Assembly (NCBI GenBank): GCA_964532405.1
Contig: CAZHIC010000005.1
Coordinates: forward strand, 1 to 64,000
Origin: PALSA-1006 sp964532405
Lineage (GTDB): Bacteria > Pseudomonadota > Gammaproteobacteria > Burkholderiales > Gallionellaceae
Direction: 5' to 3'
DNA: 64,000 nt
A model generated the notes under the pieces. It did no database searches, was not told where the DNA came from, and saw only the letters and a program-made list of their open reading frames with translations. Positions 19,208-27,580 of the stretch are shown in pieces (the first letter of the stretch is position 1; the number at the start of each line of letters is the position of its first letter). Position numbers and translations under genes: made by a program.

Positions 19208-19742
19208 ACGGATGGATTTCAGCGGGCTTGTTGAAGCAATTCAGCAAACCCACACGACCTTCTCTGCGCAAGCCAATAAGGCCGTCAATATCAGTCTTAC
19301 TTTGCGTAATTGGTTTATTGGCCACTACATTGCAGAGTATGAATTGCAGGGGGCGGATCGCGCCAAATACGGTGAACGCTTGCTGGAAATTCTGGCTGAA
19401 CAACTGGCCGACAACGGATTAAAACGCATCGAAGCGCGAGAACTTCGTCGCTTCCGCCAGTTTTACAATAGCTATCCCCAGATACGGGAGGCACTGTCTC
19501 CCGCATTGTCCGCCCTGCCGCTGGCGGACAATTTGAATTTGCCTGAAATTCGGGAGACGCTGTCTCCCGAATCGCCGGACGCATTACCGAATACCGATCA
19601 TCGCCTATTGCTGGAACGCTTGTCGTTCTCACACTTTGCCGAGCTTCTGCAAATCGAACCCCCGCTCAAACGCCGTTTCTATGAAATTGAAACTGTGCGC
19701 GGCAACTGGTCAGCCTCAGTAGGTCGGGTTAGCGCAGCGTAA
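19197..19742 (+). pseudogene. Truncated DUF1016 (YhcG-type) gene, N-terminal domain only
   Basis: The 181 residues match the DUF1016 N-terminal domain in style: LVEAIQQTHTTFSAQANKAV, LRNWFIGHYIAEYELQGADRA, YGERLLEILAEQL and the later LLLERLSFSHFAELLQIE. Full-length members are about 340-380 residues and carry a C-terminal PDDEXK nuclease domain. Here the frame runs from RGNWS straight into the REP at 19719 and stops at 19740-19742, so the nuclease domain is missing. GGGAG before the ATG at 19197 supports this start over 19170. It overlaps the previous ORF by 11 bases. The RAYT/REP insertion is the likely cause. Confidence 0.8.
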
Positions 19743-19748
19743 CCCGAC
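19719..19748 (+). repeat. REP sequence upstream of the RAYT gene
   Basis: GTAGGTCGGGTTAGCGCAGC followed by GTAACCCGAC. It has the GTAG head and imperfect palindrome typical of REPs mobilised by RAYT proteins. It ends 9 bases before the transposase ATG and supplies the stop codon of the truncated DUF1016 frame. Confidence 0.88.
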
Positions 19749-19757
19749 AACCACTCC

Positions 19758-20294
19758 ATGCAATATCGACGCGCATTCATCCCCGGCGGCAGCTACTTCT
19801 TCACCGTAGTTATGCAACACCGTCGCCCCATTTTTGCCACTGCCGCAGCGGTGGAAATCTTGCGCGAAGCATTTCGTACCGTGCGCAAAACGCGCCCCTT
19901 CGAAATCAACGCCTTCGTCGTCTTGCCCGACCACCTGCATTGCATCTGGACACTGCCCACTGACGATGCCGATTTCGCCACCCGCTGGCGGCTTATCAAA
20001 ACTTGGTTCACCAAACATTACCCCGACACCTTGCGCCCCACGCCCGACCCGGCACGCAAAGCCAAACAAGAACAAGCCCTGTGGCAACATCGTTATTGGG
20101 AACACCTGCTGCGTGACGAAAATGATTACGCCCGCCACATCGAATACATTCATTACAATCCCGTGAAACACGGCCACGTCACCTCCCCAATAGATTGGGC
20201 ATATTCCAGCATCCACCGCCATATCGCGGCAGGCATCGTTCCACCCGATTGGGGACGCAGCGAAATTAAATTTGAAGGCATCGGCCATGAATAA
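19758..20294 (+). mobile_element. REP-associated tyrosine transposase (RAYT, TnpA_REP / Y1_Tnp)
   Basis: The product has 178 residues and is a full-length single-domain HUH-type transposase: the HUH histidines in LPDHLHCIW (H59, H61) and the catalytic tyrosine region in EYIHYNPVKHG (about 129-138). RAYTs are domesticated relatives of IS200/IS605 transposases that cut REP hairpins at the GTAG. The gene is flanked by matching REPs at 19719-19748 and 20326-20421, so enzyme and substrate lie together. It sits inside the type I restriction locus, between the truncated DUF1016 gene and hsdS. It appears intact and possibly active. Confidence 0.92.
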
Positions 20295-21759
20295 ACCAAC
20301 ACAAACCGTAGCATCCGCCGCATCCGTAGGTCGGGTTAGCCCGTCAGGGCGTAACCCGACAAGCCATGTTCGGGTGCGCAAAGATGTCGGGTTACGCGAT
20401 GACGCCGCTAACCCGACCTACAGGGCTACCACGCTCGGTCAGATTTGTGAGTCGCAGGGTGGGGCAATTCAAACAGGGCCTTTTGGCAGCCAACTTCACA
20501 CATCAGACTACAAGGAGGTTGGCATTCCAGTTGTCATGCCAACCAATATTGGTGATGGCGGAATAGTTGAGGATGGCATCGCGCGAATTGACCAAGTTGA
20601 CGTAGATCGCCTGTCTCAGCATAAGCTGCGTTTAGGAGATATTGTTTTTAGCCGTCGTGGTGACGTAACAAAAAATGCCTTAATCGGCTCACGTGAAATT
20701 GGTTGGTTCTGTGGCACAGGTTGCCTCAAAGTCAGACTGGGCAATGAATCTATTGCCAATGCCAAATTCATTTCGCACTGTCTGCGTCAGCCTGAAATAA
20801 AAGACTGGCTAACGCGTCATGCAGTTGGCGCCACAATGCCAAATTTAAATACTGGCATTCTCTCGGCTGTTCCAATTCAGTTGCCGCCTCTGCAAACGCA
20901 ACTTGAAATAGCTTCAATGCTCGGCGCTCTCGACGACCGCATCGCCCTCCTGCGTGCCTCCAACGCCACGCTGGAAGCCATTGCGCAGGCGATGTTCAAA
21001 TCTTGGTTTGTCGATTTCGATCCCGTCCACGCCAAACAACAAGGCCGCGCCCCCGAAGGCATGAGCGAAGCCACCGCCGCGCTCTTCCCCGACAGCTTCG
21101 AGGAATCGGAACTGGGCTTGGTGCCGAGGGGGTGGAAGGTTGGAACGCTGGCCGACATGGCGGTTTATCAAAATGGCTATGCCTTCAAGACGCAAGACTG
21201 GCAGGACACCGGGCACCCCGTTGTAAAAATCGGAAATGTAAAACCGGGAATCATCGACATCGCTGGCACTTCATGTGTTTCGTCCGACACAGTGATAGGA
21301 CTTGAACGATTTCTGCTGAAGCGAGGTGATTTGTTGGTCGGTATGACGGGATATGTTGGAGAGACCGGATTGATGCCAGACACCAATCCACCTGCGTATC
21401 TGAATCAGCGTGTTGGACGGATTTCAACCAGCAGAGGGATTGCTGATCTTGGCTTCGTGTATTGCATTGTTCGCAATGCCGCATATAAAACTTATGCAGA
21501 AACTAAATCACATGGGAGCGCACAAGCGAATGTTAGCGGCACCGAGCTTATGTCTTATCCAACGGTTCTGCCTTCTTCCGATGTGCTGGAAACGTTCAAT
21601 CACATAACGCACCGGTTGATTGATAAGGTACTTGCGAATCACGCCCAAGCCCAAACCCTCGCCACCCTTCGCGACACGCTGCTCCCCCGCCTGATCTCCG
21701 GCCAACTGAGCCTGCCGGATGTGAAGATTGATAAAGTGAAAATTGAAGAGGTTGCCTGA
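20287..21759 (+). CDS. hsdS: Type I restriction-modification specificity subunit HsdS
   Basis: HsdS recognises the DNA target for both methylation and cleavage. The product has 490 residues from the ATG at 20287. Two target-recognition domains follow: the first (about 46-205) contains GAIQTGPFGSQLHTSDYKE, the second starts LGLVPRGWKVGTLADMAVYQ. Each is followed by a helical spacer (TLEAIAQAMFKSWFVDFDPV and LATLRDTLLPRLISGQLSLP). Residues about 13-45 (VGRVSPSGRNPTSH and onward) are encoded by the REPIN, so the natural N-terminus has been replaced; the family start would be close to RATTLGQICES. The ATG overlaps the end of the RAYT gene. Confidence 0.9.
   Translation: MNKPTQTVASAASVGRVSPSGRNPTSHVRVRKDVGLRDDAANPTYRATTLGQICESQGGAIQTGPFGSQLHTSDYKEVGIPVVMPTNIGDGGIVEDGIARIDQVDVDRLSQHKLRLGDIVFSRRGDVTKNALIGSREIGWFCGTGCLKVRLGNESIANAKFISHCLRQPEIKDWLTRHAVGATMPNLNTGILSAVPIQLPPLQTQLEIASMLGALDDRIALLRASNATLEAIAQAMFKSWFVDFDPVHAKQQGRAPEGMSEATAALFPDSFEESELGLVPRGWKVGTLADMAVYQNGYAFKTQDWQDTGHPVVKIGNVKPGIIDIAGTSCVSSDTVIGLERFLLKRGDLLVGMTGYVGETGLMPDTNPPAYLNQRVGRISTSRGIADLGFVYCIVRNAAYKTYAETKSHGSAQANVSGTELMSYPTVLPSSDVLETFNHITHRLIDKVLANHAQAQTLATLRDTLLPRLISGQLSLPDVKIDKVKIEEVA
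20326..20421. repeat. REPIN (two REPs in opposite orientation) downstream of the RAYT, inside hsdS
   Basis: REP one is GTAGGTCGGGTTAGCCCGTC through GTAACCCGAC (20326-20360). REP two is the reverse: GTCGGGTTACGCGATGACGC through AACCCGACCTAC (20386-20421). Together they form the doublet (REPIN) that is the usual mobile unit. The hsdS frame is open across all of it. Confidence 0.85.
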
Positions 21760-23765
21760 TGTTTGATCTGCATACTTTGGAAGATTTGAATCTGCTTGCC
21801 GAAACCAGAGAGCTTGAATGTAAGTTGGCGCATGGGCAGGACGGCAAGGGAGAAGTACCCAAGGATTTTTGGCTGACTTTTTCGGCGATGGCGAATGCCC
21901 ATGGCGGCGTGGTGTTGCTGGGTGTGCGTGAAAAGGATGGTGCATTTAGCATTGCAGGGCTGGAAAACCCAGCAAAGGTTCGCGGTGACCTATTCAACAC
22001 ACTCAACAATCGGGCTAAGGTGAGCGTTAATTTGCTTACGGATGAGAATGTGACCGAAGCTCATGTTGAGGGCAAAACGATATTGGTGGTAAGCATCCCC
22101 GCTGCCACACGCAAACAAAAGCCGGTATTTCTGAATGGTCAACCTCTTGGCAATACTTATCGCCGGCTGAATGATGGTGACCGCCATTGTGATGACGAAA
22201 CAGTCAAACGCATGCTCGCAGAGCAAGTGGAAGATGAACGGGATGCGCGGATTCTTACCGGATTCGGCATGGAAGATATTGATGAGGAAAGCCTGCGCAT
22301 CTACCGGCAAATGTTGCGCGACGAAAAGCCAGGTCACCCATATCTGGAGCAGGATGACTTTTCCTTTTTGCAGAGCTTGCGCGGTTGGCGTCGTGATCGA
22401 CAAAGTGGTGAGATGGGCTTAACGATAGGTGGCCTGCTTATGTTCGGTAAGTGGTCCGCCATTCAGGAAGCGATGCCACACTATTTTCTTGATTACCAAG
22501 AGCGCCCTGAGGCAAAAGCTGAGTTGCGTTGGGTGGATAGGCTGGTGCCGGATGGCACATGGACGGGAAATCTGTTTGAGTTTTATCGGCGCGTGTATCG
22601 TAAGCTGACATCAGATTTAAAAGTCCCCTTCGCTTTGAAGGACGGTCAGCGCCAAGACGACACGCCAGTCCATGAAGCGTTGCGTGAGGCTTTGGCAAAT
22701 ACCCTTGTGCATGCCGATTACGCCGGACGGGTTTCGGTGCTTGTGGTGAAACGTCCGGATATGTTCGGGTTTCGTAATCCGGGCGGACTGCGGTTACCTA
22801 TCGAGCAGGTCATCCGGGGCGGGGAAAGCGACTGTCGTAATCGTATTCTTCACCAAATGTTTTTACTTATCGGATTGGGTGAACGGGGTGGTTCGGGAAT
22901 GCCGCGTATTTATGGCGGATGGAAAAGCCAGCACTGGCGGCCGCCTGCGCTCATGGAAAAAGACGAGCCGGAACAAACTTTGTTAATGCTTCAAATGGCA
23001 GATTTGTTGCCCGAATATGTTTTGGTACAACTGCGAGATCGGTTCGGTTCCCAGTTCGATACACTGGACTATACGGGGCGCTTGGTTATGGCTACAGCTG
23101 TTTTGGAAAGGGTGGTTAGTCACAATCGTTTGTTGGAAATTTGTGATGCCCATTCCCATGACCTGAGTGTGCTATTGGCGCGATTGGTTAAATCCGGCTT
23201 GTTGGAGTCGGATGGCCGATCACGCGGCATGGTGTATTTTTTGCCTGGAGACAGCCTGCCGACTCCGGAGCAAGTGTTTGTAGGGCCAGCATTTCCTGTT
23301 TTGCGGCCAGTCAATATGGGAAGCAGCTCCGAATACTCGGAGGTTAGCTCCGAATATATTGCAGGTAGCTCCGAATACTCAGATCAATCTGACGGCGAGC
23401 GTGACAGCAAAGGACGATTGCTCACCCCCCACCTTGACGCGCCAGTAATTGATGATTTGGCTGTTCTGGAGGAAAGTTTCCGTAAGTCATTGGAGAAATT
23501 GGCAGAAGAGCCACGGCAAAAAGAAAGGCTGGGAGCTAATCACATGGAGCGGGTCATTTTGGCGCTGTGTAGCGATCAATTTCTAACGTTGTCTACATTG
23601 GCGCAATTAGTGAATCGCAATCCGGATGGCTTGCGCCAACAATATTTGAGTAAGATGGTGAAGTCTGGGGAGATGTTGCTGGCATTTCCAACTAAGCCAA
23701 CGCACGAGAGGCAGGCATATCGGGCAGCCGTAGGGTTAAGCTCCGATTCTGACGGGAAAGATTGA
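21759..23765 (+). CDS. AlbA_2 (Schlafen-like) / GHKL-ATPase / winged-helix protein (COG2865-like)
   Basis: The product has 668 residues. An N-terminal AlbA_2 domain (ETRELECKLA; FSAMANAHGGVVLLGV) is followed by a GHKL-type ATPase block (HEALREALANTLVHADY, RNPGGLRLP, GLGERGGSGMPRIYGGW, about 300-390). Helix-turn-helix segments follow, including NHMERVILALCSDQFLTLST near the C-terminus. Proteins of this type occur often next to type I restriction genes; their role is not established and could be regulatory or defensive. It shares one base with the hsdS stop (TGATG), so it is coupled. Near 515-545 it has a tandem SSEYS repeat. Confidence 0.85.
   Translation: MFDLHTLEDLNLLAETRELECKLAHGQDGKGEVPKDFWLTFSAMANAHGGVVLLGVREKDGAFSIAGLENPAKVRGDLFNTLNNRAKVSVNLLTDENVTEAHVEGKTILVVSIPAATRKQKPVFLNGQPLGNTYRRLNDGDRHCDDETVKRMLAEQVEDERDARILTGFGMEDIDEESLRIYRQMLRDEKPGHPYLEQDDFSFLQSLRGWRRDRQSGEMGLTIGGLLMFGKWSAIQEAMPHYFLDYQERPEAKAELRWVDRLVPDGTWTGNLFEFYRRVYRKLTSDLKVPFALKDGQRQDDTPVHEALREALANTLVHADYAGRVSVLVVKRPDMFGFRNPGGLRLPIEQVIRGGESDCRNRILHQMFLLIGLGERGGSGMPRIYGGWKSQHWRPPALMEKDEPEQTLLMLQMADLLPEYVLVQLRDRFGSQFDTLDYTGRLVMATAVLERVVSHNRLLEICDAHSHDLSVLLARLVKSGLLESDGRSRGMVYFLPGDSLPTPEQVFVGPAFPVLRPVNMGSSSEYSEVSSEYIAGSSEYSDQSDGERDSKGRLLTPHLDAPVIDDLAVLEESFRKSLEKLAEEPRQKERLGANHMERVILALCSDQFLTLSTLAQLVNRNPDGLRQQYLSKMVKSGEMLLAFPTKPTHERQAYRAAVGLSSDSDGKD
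23322..23382. repeat. Short tandem repeat in the AlbA_2 gene (SSEYS units)
   Basis: AGCTCCGAATACTCGGAGGT, AGCTCCGAATATATTGCAGG and AGCTCCGAATACTCAGATC are three consecutive units of about 21-24 bases. They encode SSEYSEV, SSEYIAG and SSEYSDQ. They lie between the ATPase core and the C-terminal winged helix, in a linker that can tolerate changes in copy number. Confidence 0.8.
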
Positions 23766-23788
23766 AGGTGTAGCTGGGTTGCATAAAC

Positions 23789-23820
23789 AAATGCCCCCGA
23801 CAATCGCCGGAGGCATTTGC
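23789..23820 (+). terminator. Hairpin after the AlbA_2 gene, possible terminator
   Basis: CAAATGCCCCCG and GGAGGCATTTG pair over about 11 bases with one mismatch around a short loop. There is no T-run after it, so termination would be weak or Rho-dependent. Confidence 0.45.
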
Positions 23821-23936
23821 CGACCAAGAATCCCCAGTCCGCGAGACGTACTTTATGTGGAGATACGCTGACGGGCAAGTGGTGCGTGGAATATGGGGGG
23901 GGGAATAATGTCTATTACACCCATCGCAAGGCTGTT

Positions 23937-24045
23937 TAGCATTTGTTTAACAAAGTAACCAAACAGTGTTTAAGGGAAATTAAAGACGATTCTATTCATA
24001 GTGTTAGCTATTTATCTTGTTACACAAAATGTTAAACAAATGCTA
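23937..24045. repeat. Perfect 16-bp inverted repeat in AT-rich gap before hsdR
   Basis: TAGCATTTGTTTAACA (23937-23952) and its exact reverse complement TGTTAAACAAATGCTA (24030-24045) are 77 bases apart. The 458-base gap (23766-24223) between the AlbA_2 gene and hsdR has no gene and is far richer in A/T than its neighbours. The repeat may be a regulator site pair, an RNA structure, or the remains of an inserted element. Confidence 0.75.
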
Positions 24046-24156
24046 TTACTTGGCACTCTTTTCAGTTCTGATTTAGCAAAATCAATGTGTTAGAGTTTTT
24101 GTGTTAAGTGGGATGTTAAATCAGAGGTTGAAAACATGGGGAGTCGCTGGGATGGC

Positions 24157-24206
24157 TCATGTAAAGAAAACAGGATATTTTTTACATGATAAAAGTGTCA
24201 TGTAAA
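24157..24206. promoter_or_regulatory. Three TCATGTAAA half-sites just upstream of hsdR (candidate operator)
   Basis: TCATGTAAA at 24157-24165, its inverse TTTACATGA at 24181-24189 and a third direct copy at 24198-24206. The last ends 17 bases before the hsdR ATG. An inverted pair plus a direct third copy looks like a repressor operator. Expressing hsdR later than hsdM/hsdS protects unmodified DNA, so a separate control point here makes sense. The regulator is unknown. Confidence 0.5.
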
Positions 24207-24223
24207 AACTTGGTGAGTGAGAA

Positions 24224-27200
24224 ATGACCGAAGACCAACTGGAACAGGAAGCGCTAGGCTGGCTCACCGAGGCGGGCTATTCCACCTTATACGGCCCGGA
24301 CATCGCGGTGGATGGCGATGCGCCGGAACGCAGCGATTACCGGCAAGTGGTATTGGTGGAGCGGCTACGGTCTGCCGTTGCGCGCTTGAATCCGTCGATC
24401 CCAAAGGTGGCGCAGGATGATGCCGTACAGCAGGTGCTTGAGTTGGGCACGCCGGTGTTGCTCTCTGCTAACCGCCGTTTTCATCAGTTGCTGGTGGGTG
24501 GTGTGCCGGTGCAGTATCAGCAAGGCAATGAGACGCGCGGGGATTTCGTGCAGCTTGTTGATTGGGCAGAGCCTACCCGCAACGAGTGGCTGGCGATCAA
24601 CCAGTTCTCGATCAAAGGTGCACACCACACCCGCCGCCCCGATGTGATTCTGTTCGTGAACGGGCTACCGCTGGTGTTGCTAGAACTGAAGAATCCCGCC
24701 GACGAAGCCGCCGACATCTGGAAAGCCTACGACCAGATTCAAACTTACAAAGAGCAGATTCCCGATGTGTTCCAGTACAACGAGGTGCTGGTGATTTCGG
24801 ACGGCAGCGAGGCGCGGCTGGGGTCGCTATCCGGCGATGCCGAGCGCTTTATGCAGTGGCGTACGATTGACGGCGTGAAACTCGATCCGCTGGGACAGTT
24901 CAACGAACTGGAGACGCTGATTCGGGGTGTGCTGGCTCCGGCCTATCTGCTCGATTACTTGCGTTACTTTGTGTTGTTTGAGGATGATGGCACGCTGGTC
25001 AAGAAGGTTGCCGGTTATCACCAGTTCCATGCGGTGAGAGCGGCGATCAATCAGGTGATTGCGGCATCGCGCCCCGGTGGTTCGCACAAGGGCGGAGTGG
25101 TGTGGCACACGCAGGGCAGCGGCAAGAGCATCACCATGACGTGTTTTGCCGCACGGGTGATGCGCGAAACAGCGATGGAGAATCCGACCATCGTGGTGAT
25201 CACCGACCGCAACGATCTGGACGGGCAGTTGTTCGGGGTGTTTTCGCTGGCGCAGGATTTGTTGCGCGAGCAACCGGTTCAAGCCAACACAAGGCAAGAC
25301 CTGCGTGCGAAGTTATCTAATCGGCCTTCGGGCGGCATTGTGTTCGCCACCATTCAGAAATTCATGCCGGGCGAGGATGAAGACACCTTCCCCGTGCTTT
25401 CCGAGCGCAGCAATATAGTGGTGATTGCCGACGAGGCGCACCGCACGCAATACGGGTTTGAGGCGAAGCTGAAGACCATCAAGCCTTCGCGTGAAGCGGC
25501 GAATGATGCGCAAGCGTTGATGGCGGCAGAGCCGAAGTCGGTCTATCAAGTGGGCTACGCACAGCACTTGCGCGATGCCTTACCCAATGCCACTTTCGTC
25601 GCGTTTACTGGCACACCTGTTTCCAGCGAAGACCGCGATACGCGCGCTGTGTTCGGCGATTACATCCATGTGTACGACATGCAGCAGGCGAAGGAAGACG
25701 GCGCGACGGTGGCGATCTACTTTGAGTCGCGGCTAGCCAAGTTGTCCTTGAAAACGGAAGAGCTGACGCAGATCGACGATGAGGTGGATGAGTTAGCCGA
25801 GGACGAAGAAGAAAGCCAACAAGCCAAATTGAAGAGCCGCTGGGCAGCGCTGGAAAAGGTGGTGGGTGCAGAGCCGCGCGTGGCGAGTGTGGCGGCTGAT
25901 TTGGTGGTGCACTATGAGGAGCGCAGCAAGGCGCAGACGGGCAAGGCGATGGTCGTGGCGATGAGCCGCGAGATATGCGTTCACTTGTACAACGAGATCA
26001 TCAAGCTGCGCCCCGATTGGCATGACGCTGATCCTGAGAAAGGCGCGATCAAGATTGTGATGACGGGATCGGCCAGCGATAAGGCGCTACTGCGTCCGCA
26101 CATCTACAGTGGACAGGTAAAGAAGCGGCTGGAGAAACGCTTCAAAGACCCCGCTGATCGTTTGCAGATCGTGATCGTGCGCGATATGTGGCTGACGGGA
26201 TTCGATGCGCCATGCGTGCATACGCTCTACGTGGACAAGCCGATGAAGGGACACAACCTGATGCAGGCCATCGCGCGGGTGAACCGTGTGTTCAAGGACA
26301 AGCAAGGCGGCTTGGTGGTGGACTACATCGGCATTGCCAATGAGTTGCGCAGCGCGTTGAAGGAATACACCAACAGCAACGGGCGCGGCAAGCCGACGGT
26401 AGATGCGCATGAGGCGTATGCGGTGCTGGAAGAAAAGTTGGACATCCTGCGAGGTCTGTTGTCTGGCTACGACTACAGCGATTTCCTTACTGCCAGCCAC
26501 AAGCGTTTGGCGGGCGCAGCCAACCATGTGTTGGGTGAGAAGGATGGCAAGAAGCGTTTCGCCGATACTGCGCTGGCGATGAGCAAGGCGTTTACCTTGT
26601 GCTGCACCTTGGACGAAGCCAAAGCGGTGCGCGAAGAGGTGGCGTTTTTCCAAGCGGTGAAGGTGATCCTGACCAAGCGCGAGATCAGCCTGCAGAAGAA
26701 GACCAACGAGGAGCGCGAGTTAGCGATCCGGCAGATCATCGGTTCGGCGGTGGTGTCGGAAGAGGTCGTGGATATTTTCAACGCGGTGGGTTTGGATAAG
26801 CCGAACATCGGTATTCTGGATGATGCTTTCCTTGCCGACGTGCGCAACCTGCCAGAGAAGAATCTGGCGGTAGAATTGTTGGAGCGTTTGCTGCAAGGAG
26901 AGATCAAGACGCGCTTCGCGGGCAACATCGTGCAGGACAAGAAATTTTCCGATCTGCTGGCAGATGTGATCAAGCGCTACCAGAACCGCGCCATCGAAAC
27001 AGCGCAAGTCATCGAAGAGTTGATTGCGATGGCGAAGAAATTTAGGGCTGCGGCAGAACGAGGCGATGAGCTCGGCCTGACAGAAGATGAGATTCGCTTC
27101 TACGATGCGCTGGCCGACAATGAATCCGCAGTGCGCGAATTGAGTGACGAGATACTAAAGAAAATCGCCCATGAACTGACTGAGAGCTTGCGCCAAAACT

Positions 27201-27361
27201 TGAGCGTCGATTGGTCGCAGCGCGAAAGTGTGAGAGCGAAATTGCGTTTGATGGTGAAACGCATCCTACGCAAATATAAATACCCGCCGGATATGCAGGA
27301 TGCGGCTGTTGAACTGGTGTTGCAACAGGCCCAGGCATTGGGTGAAGCATGGCTTCCATAG
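24224..27361 (+). CDS. hsdR: Type I restriction enzyme subunit HsdR
   Basis: HsdR is the motor and nuclease of the type I complex. The product has 1045 residues: an N-terminal PD-(D/E)xK nuclease in RPDVILFVNGLPLVLLELK (D about 140, E about 154, K about 156), Walker A HTQGSGKSITMT (about 295), a DEAH box in IADEAHRTQYG (about 403), helicase motif AFTGTP and a C-terminal helical domain. All motifs look intact. GGTGAG precedes the ATG. It is separated from the hsdM-hsdS operon by an AT-rich region with its own candidate operator. Confidence 0.95.
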   Translation: MTEDQLEQEALGWLTEAGYSTLYGPDIAVDGDAPERSDYRQVVLVERLRSAVARLNPSIPKVAQDDAVQQVLELGTPVLLSANRRFHQLLVGGVPVQYQQGNETRGDFVQLVDWAEPTRNEWLAINQFSIKGAHHTRRPDVILFVNGLPLVLLELKNPADEAADIWKAYDQIQTYKEQIPDVFQYNEVLVISDGSEARLGSLSGDAERFMQWRTIDGVKLDPLGQFNELETLIRGVLAPAYLLDYLRYFVLFEDDGTLVKKVAGYHQFHAVRAAINQVIAASRPGGSHKGGVVWHTQGSGKSITMTCFAARVMRETAMENPTIVVITDRNDLDGQLFGVFSLAQDLLREQPVQANTRQDLRAKLSNRPSGGIVFATIQKFMPGEDEDTFPVLSERSNIVVIADEAHRTQYGFEAKLKTIKPSREAANDAQALMAAEPKSVYQVGYAQHLRDALPNATFVAFTGTPVSSEDRDTRAVFGDYIHVYDMQQAKEDGATVAIYFESRLAKLSLKTEELTQIDDEVDELAEDEEESQQAKLKSRWAALEKVVGAEPRVASVAADLVVHYEERSKAQTGKAMVVAMSREICVHLYNEIIKLRPDWHDADPEKGAIKIVMTGSASDKALLRPHIYSGQVKKRLEKRFKDPADRLQIVIVRDMWLTGFDAPCVHTLYVDKPMKGHNLMQAIARVNRVFKDKQGGLVVDYIGIANELRSALKEYTNSNGRGKPTVDAHEAYAVLEEKLDILRGLLSGYDYSDFLTASHKRLAGAANHVLGEKDGKKRFADTALAMSKAFTLCCTLDEAKAVREEVAFFQAVKVILTKREISLQKKTNEERELAIRQIIGSAVVSEEVVDIFNAVGLDKPNIGILDDAFLADVRNLPEKNLAVELLERLLQGEIKTRFAGNIVQDKKFSDLLADVIKRYQNRAIETAQVIEELIAMAKKFRAAAERGDELGLTEDEIRFYDALADNESAVRELSDEILKKIAHELTESLRQNLSVDWSQRESVRAKLRLMVKRILRKYKYPPDMQDAAVELVLQQAQALGEAWLP

Positions 27362-27381
27362 GCATGCTTCAAGTTGCCTAT
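27358..27381 (+). terminator. Small hairpin overlapping the hsdR stop
   Basis: ATAGGCA and TGCCTAT form a 7-bp stem around a 10-base loop, followed by AAAATT rather than a T-run. It is a weak candidate for ending hsdR transcription. Confidence 0.3.
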
Positions 27382-27506
27382 AAAATTAATCGTGACTTAC
27401 CGAAGTGCAGCTTTGCATAAAATTCGATGCCATAAAGCTGCCGGTCGTCGATGACTCCAACGGGTCGGTTGCTGACTGACATGTCGATAGAAGTTTTAAA
27501 TCTCTT

Positions 27507-27580
27507 ATGACCGCTTAATTCAACACAGCGGACATATGTGAGAGGAACATCAACCGTCCGTTTAGGCCGAGGAGCTGACT
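27507..27580 (-). repeat. Right copy of 74-bp inverted repeat bounding the restriction island
   Basis: ATGACCGCTTAATTCAACAC through TTAGGCCGAGGAGCTGACT. It is the reverse complement of 16931-17004 with seven mismatches. It lies 146 bases after the hsdR stop. The gap 27362-27732 has no gene; apart from this repeat I see only noncoding sequence. Confidence 0.75.

Noticed and set aside
23322..23382. Possible CRISPR-like array
   Set aside because: Units are adjacent with no spacers and are translated as SSEYS repeats inside a gene.
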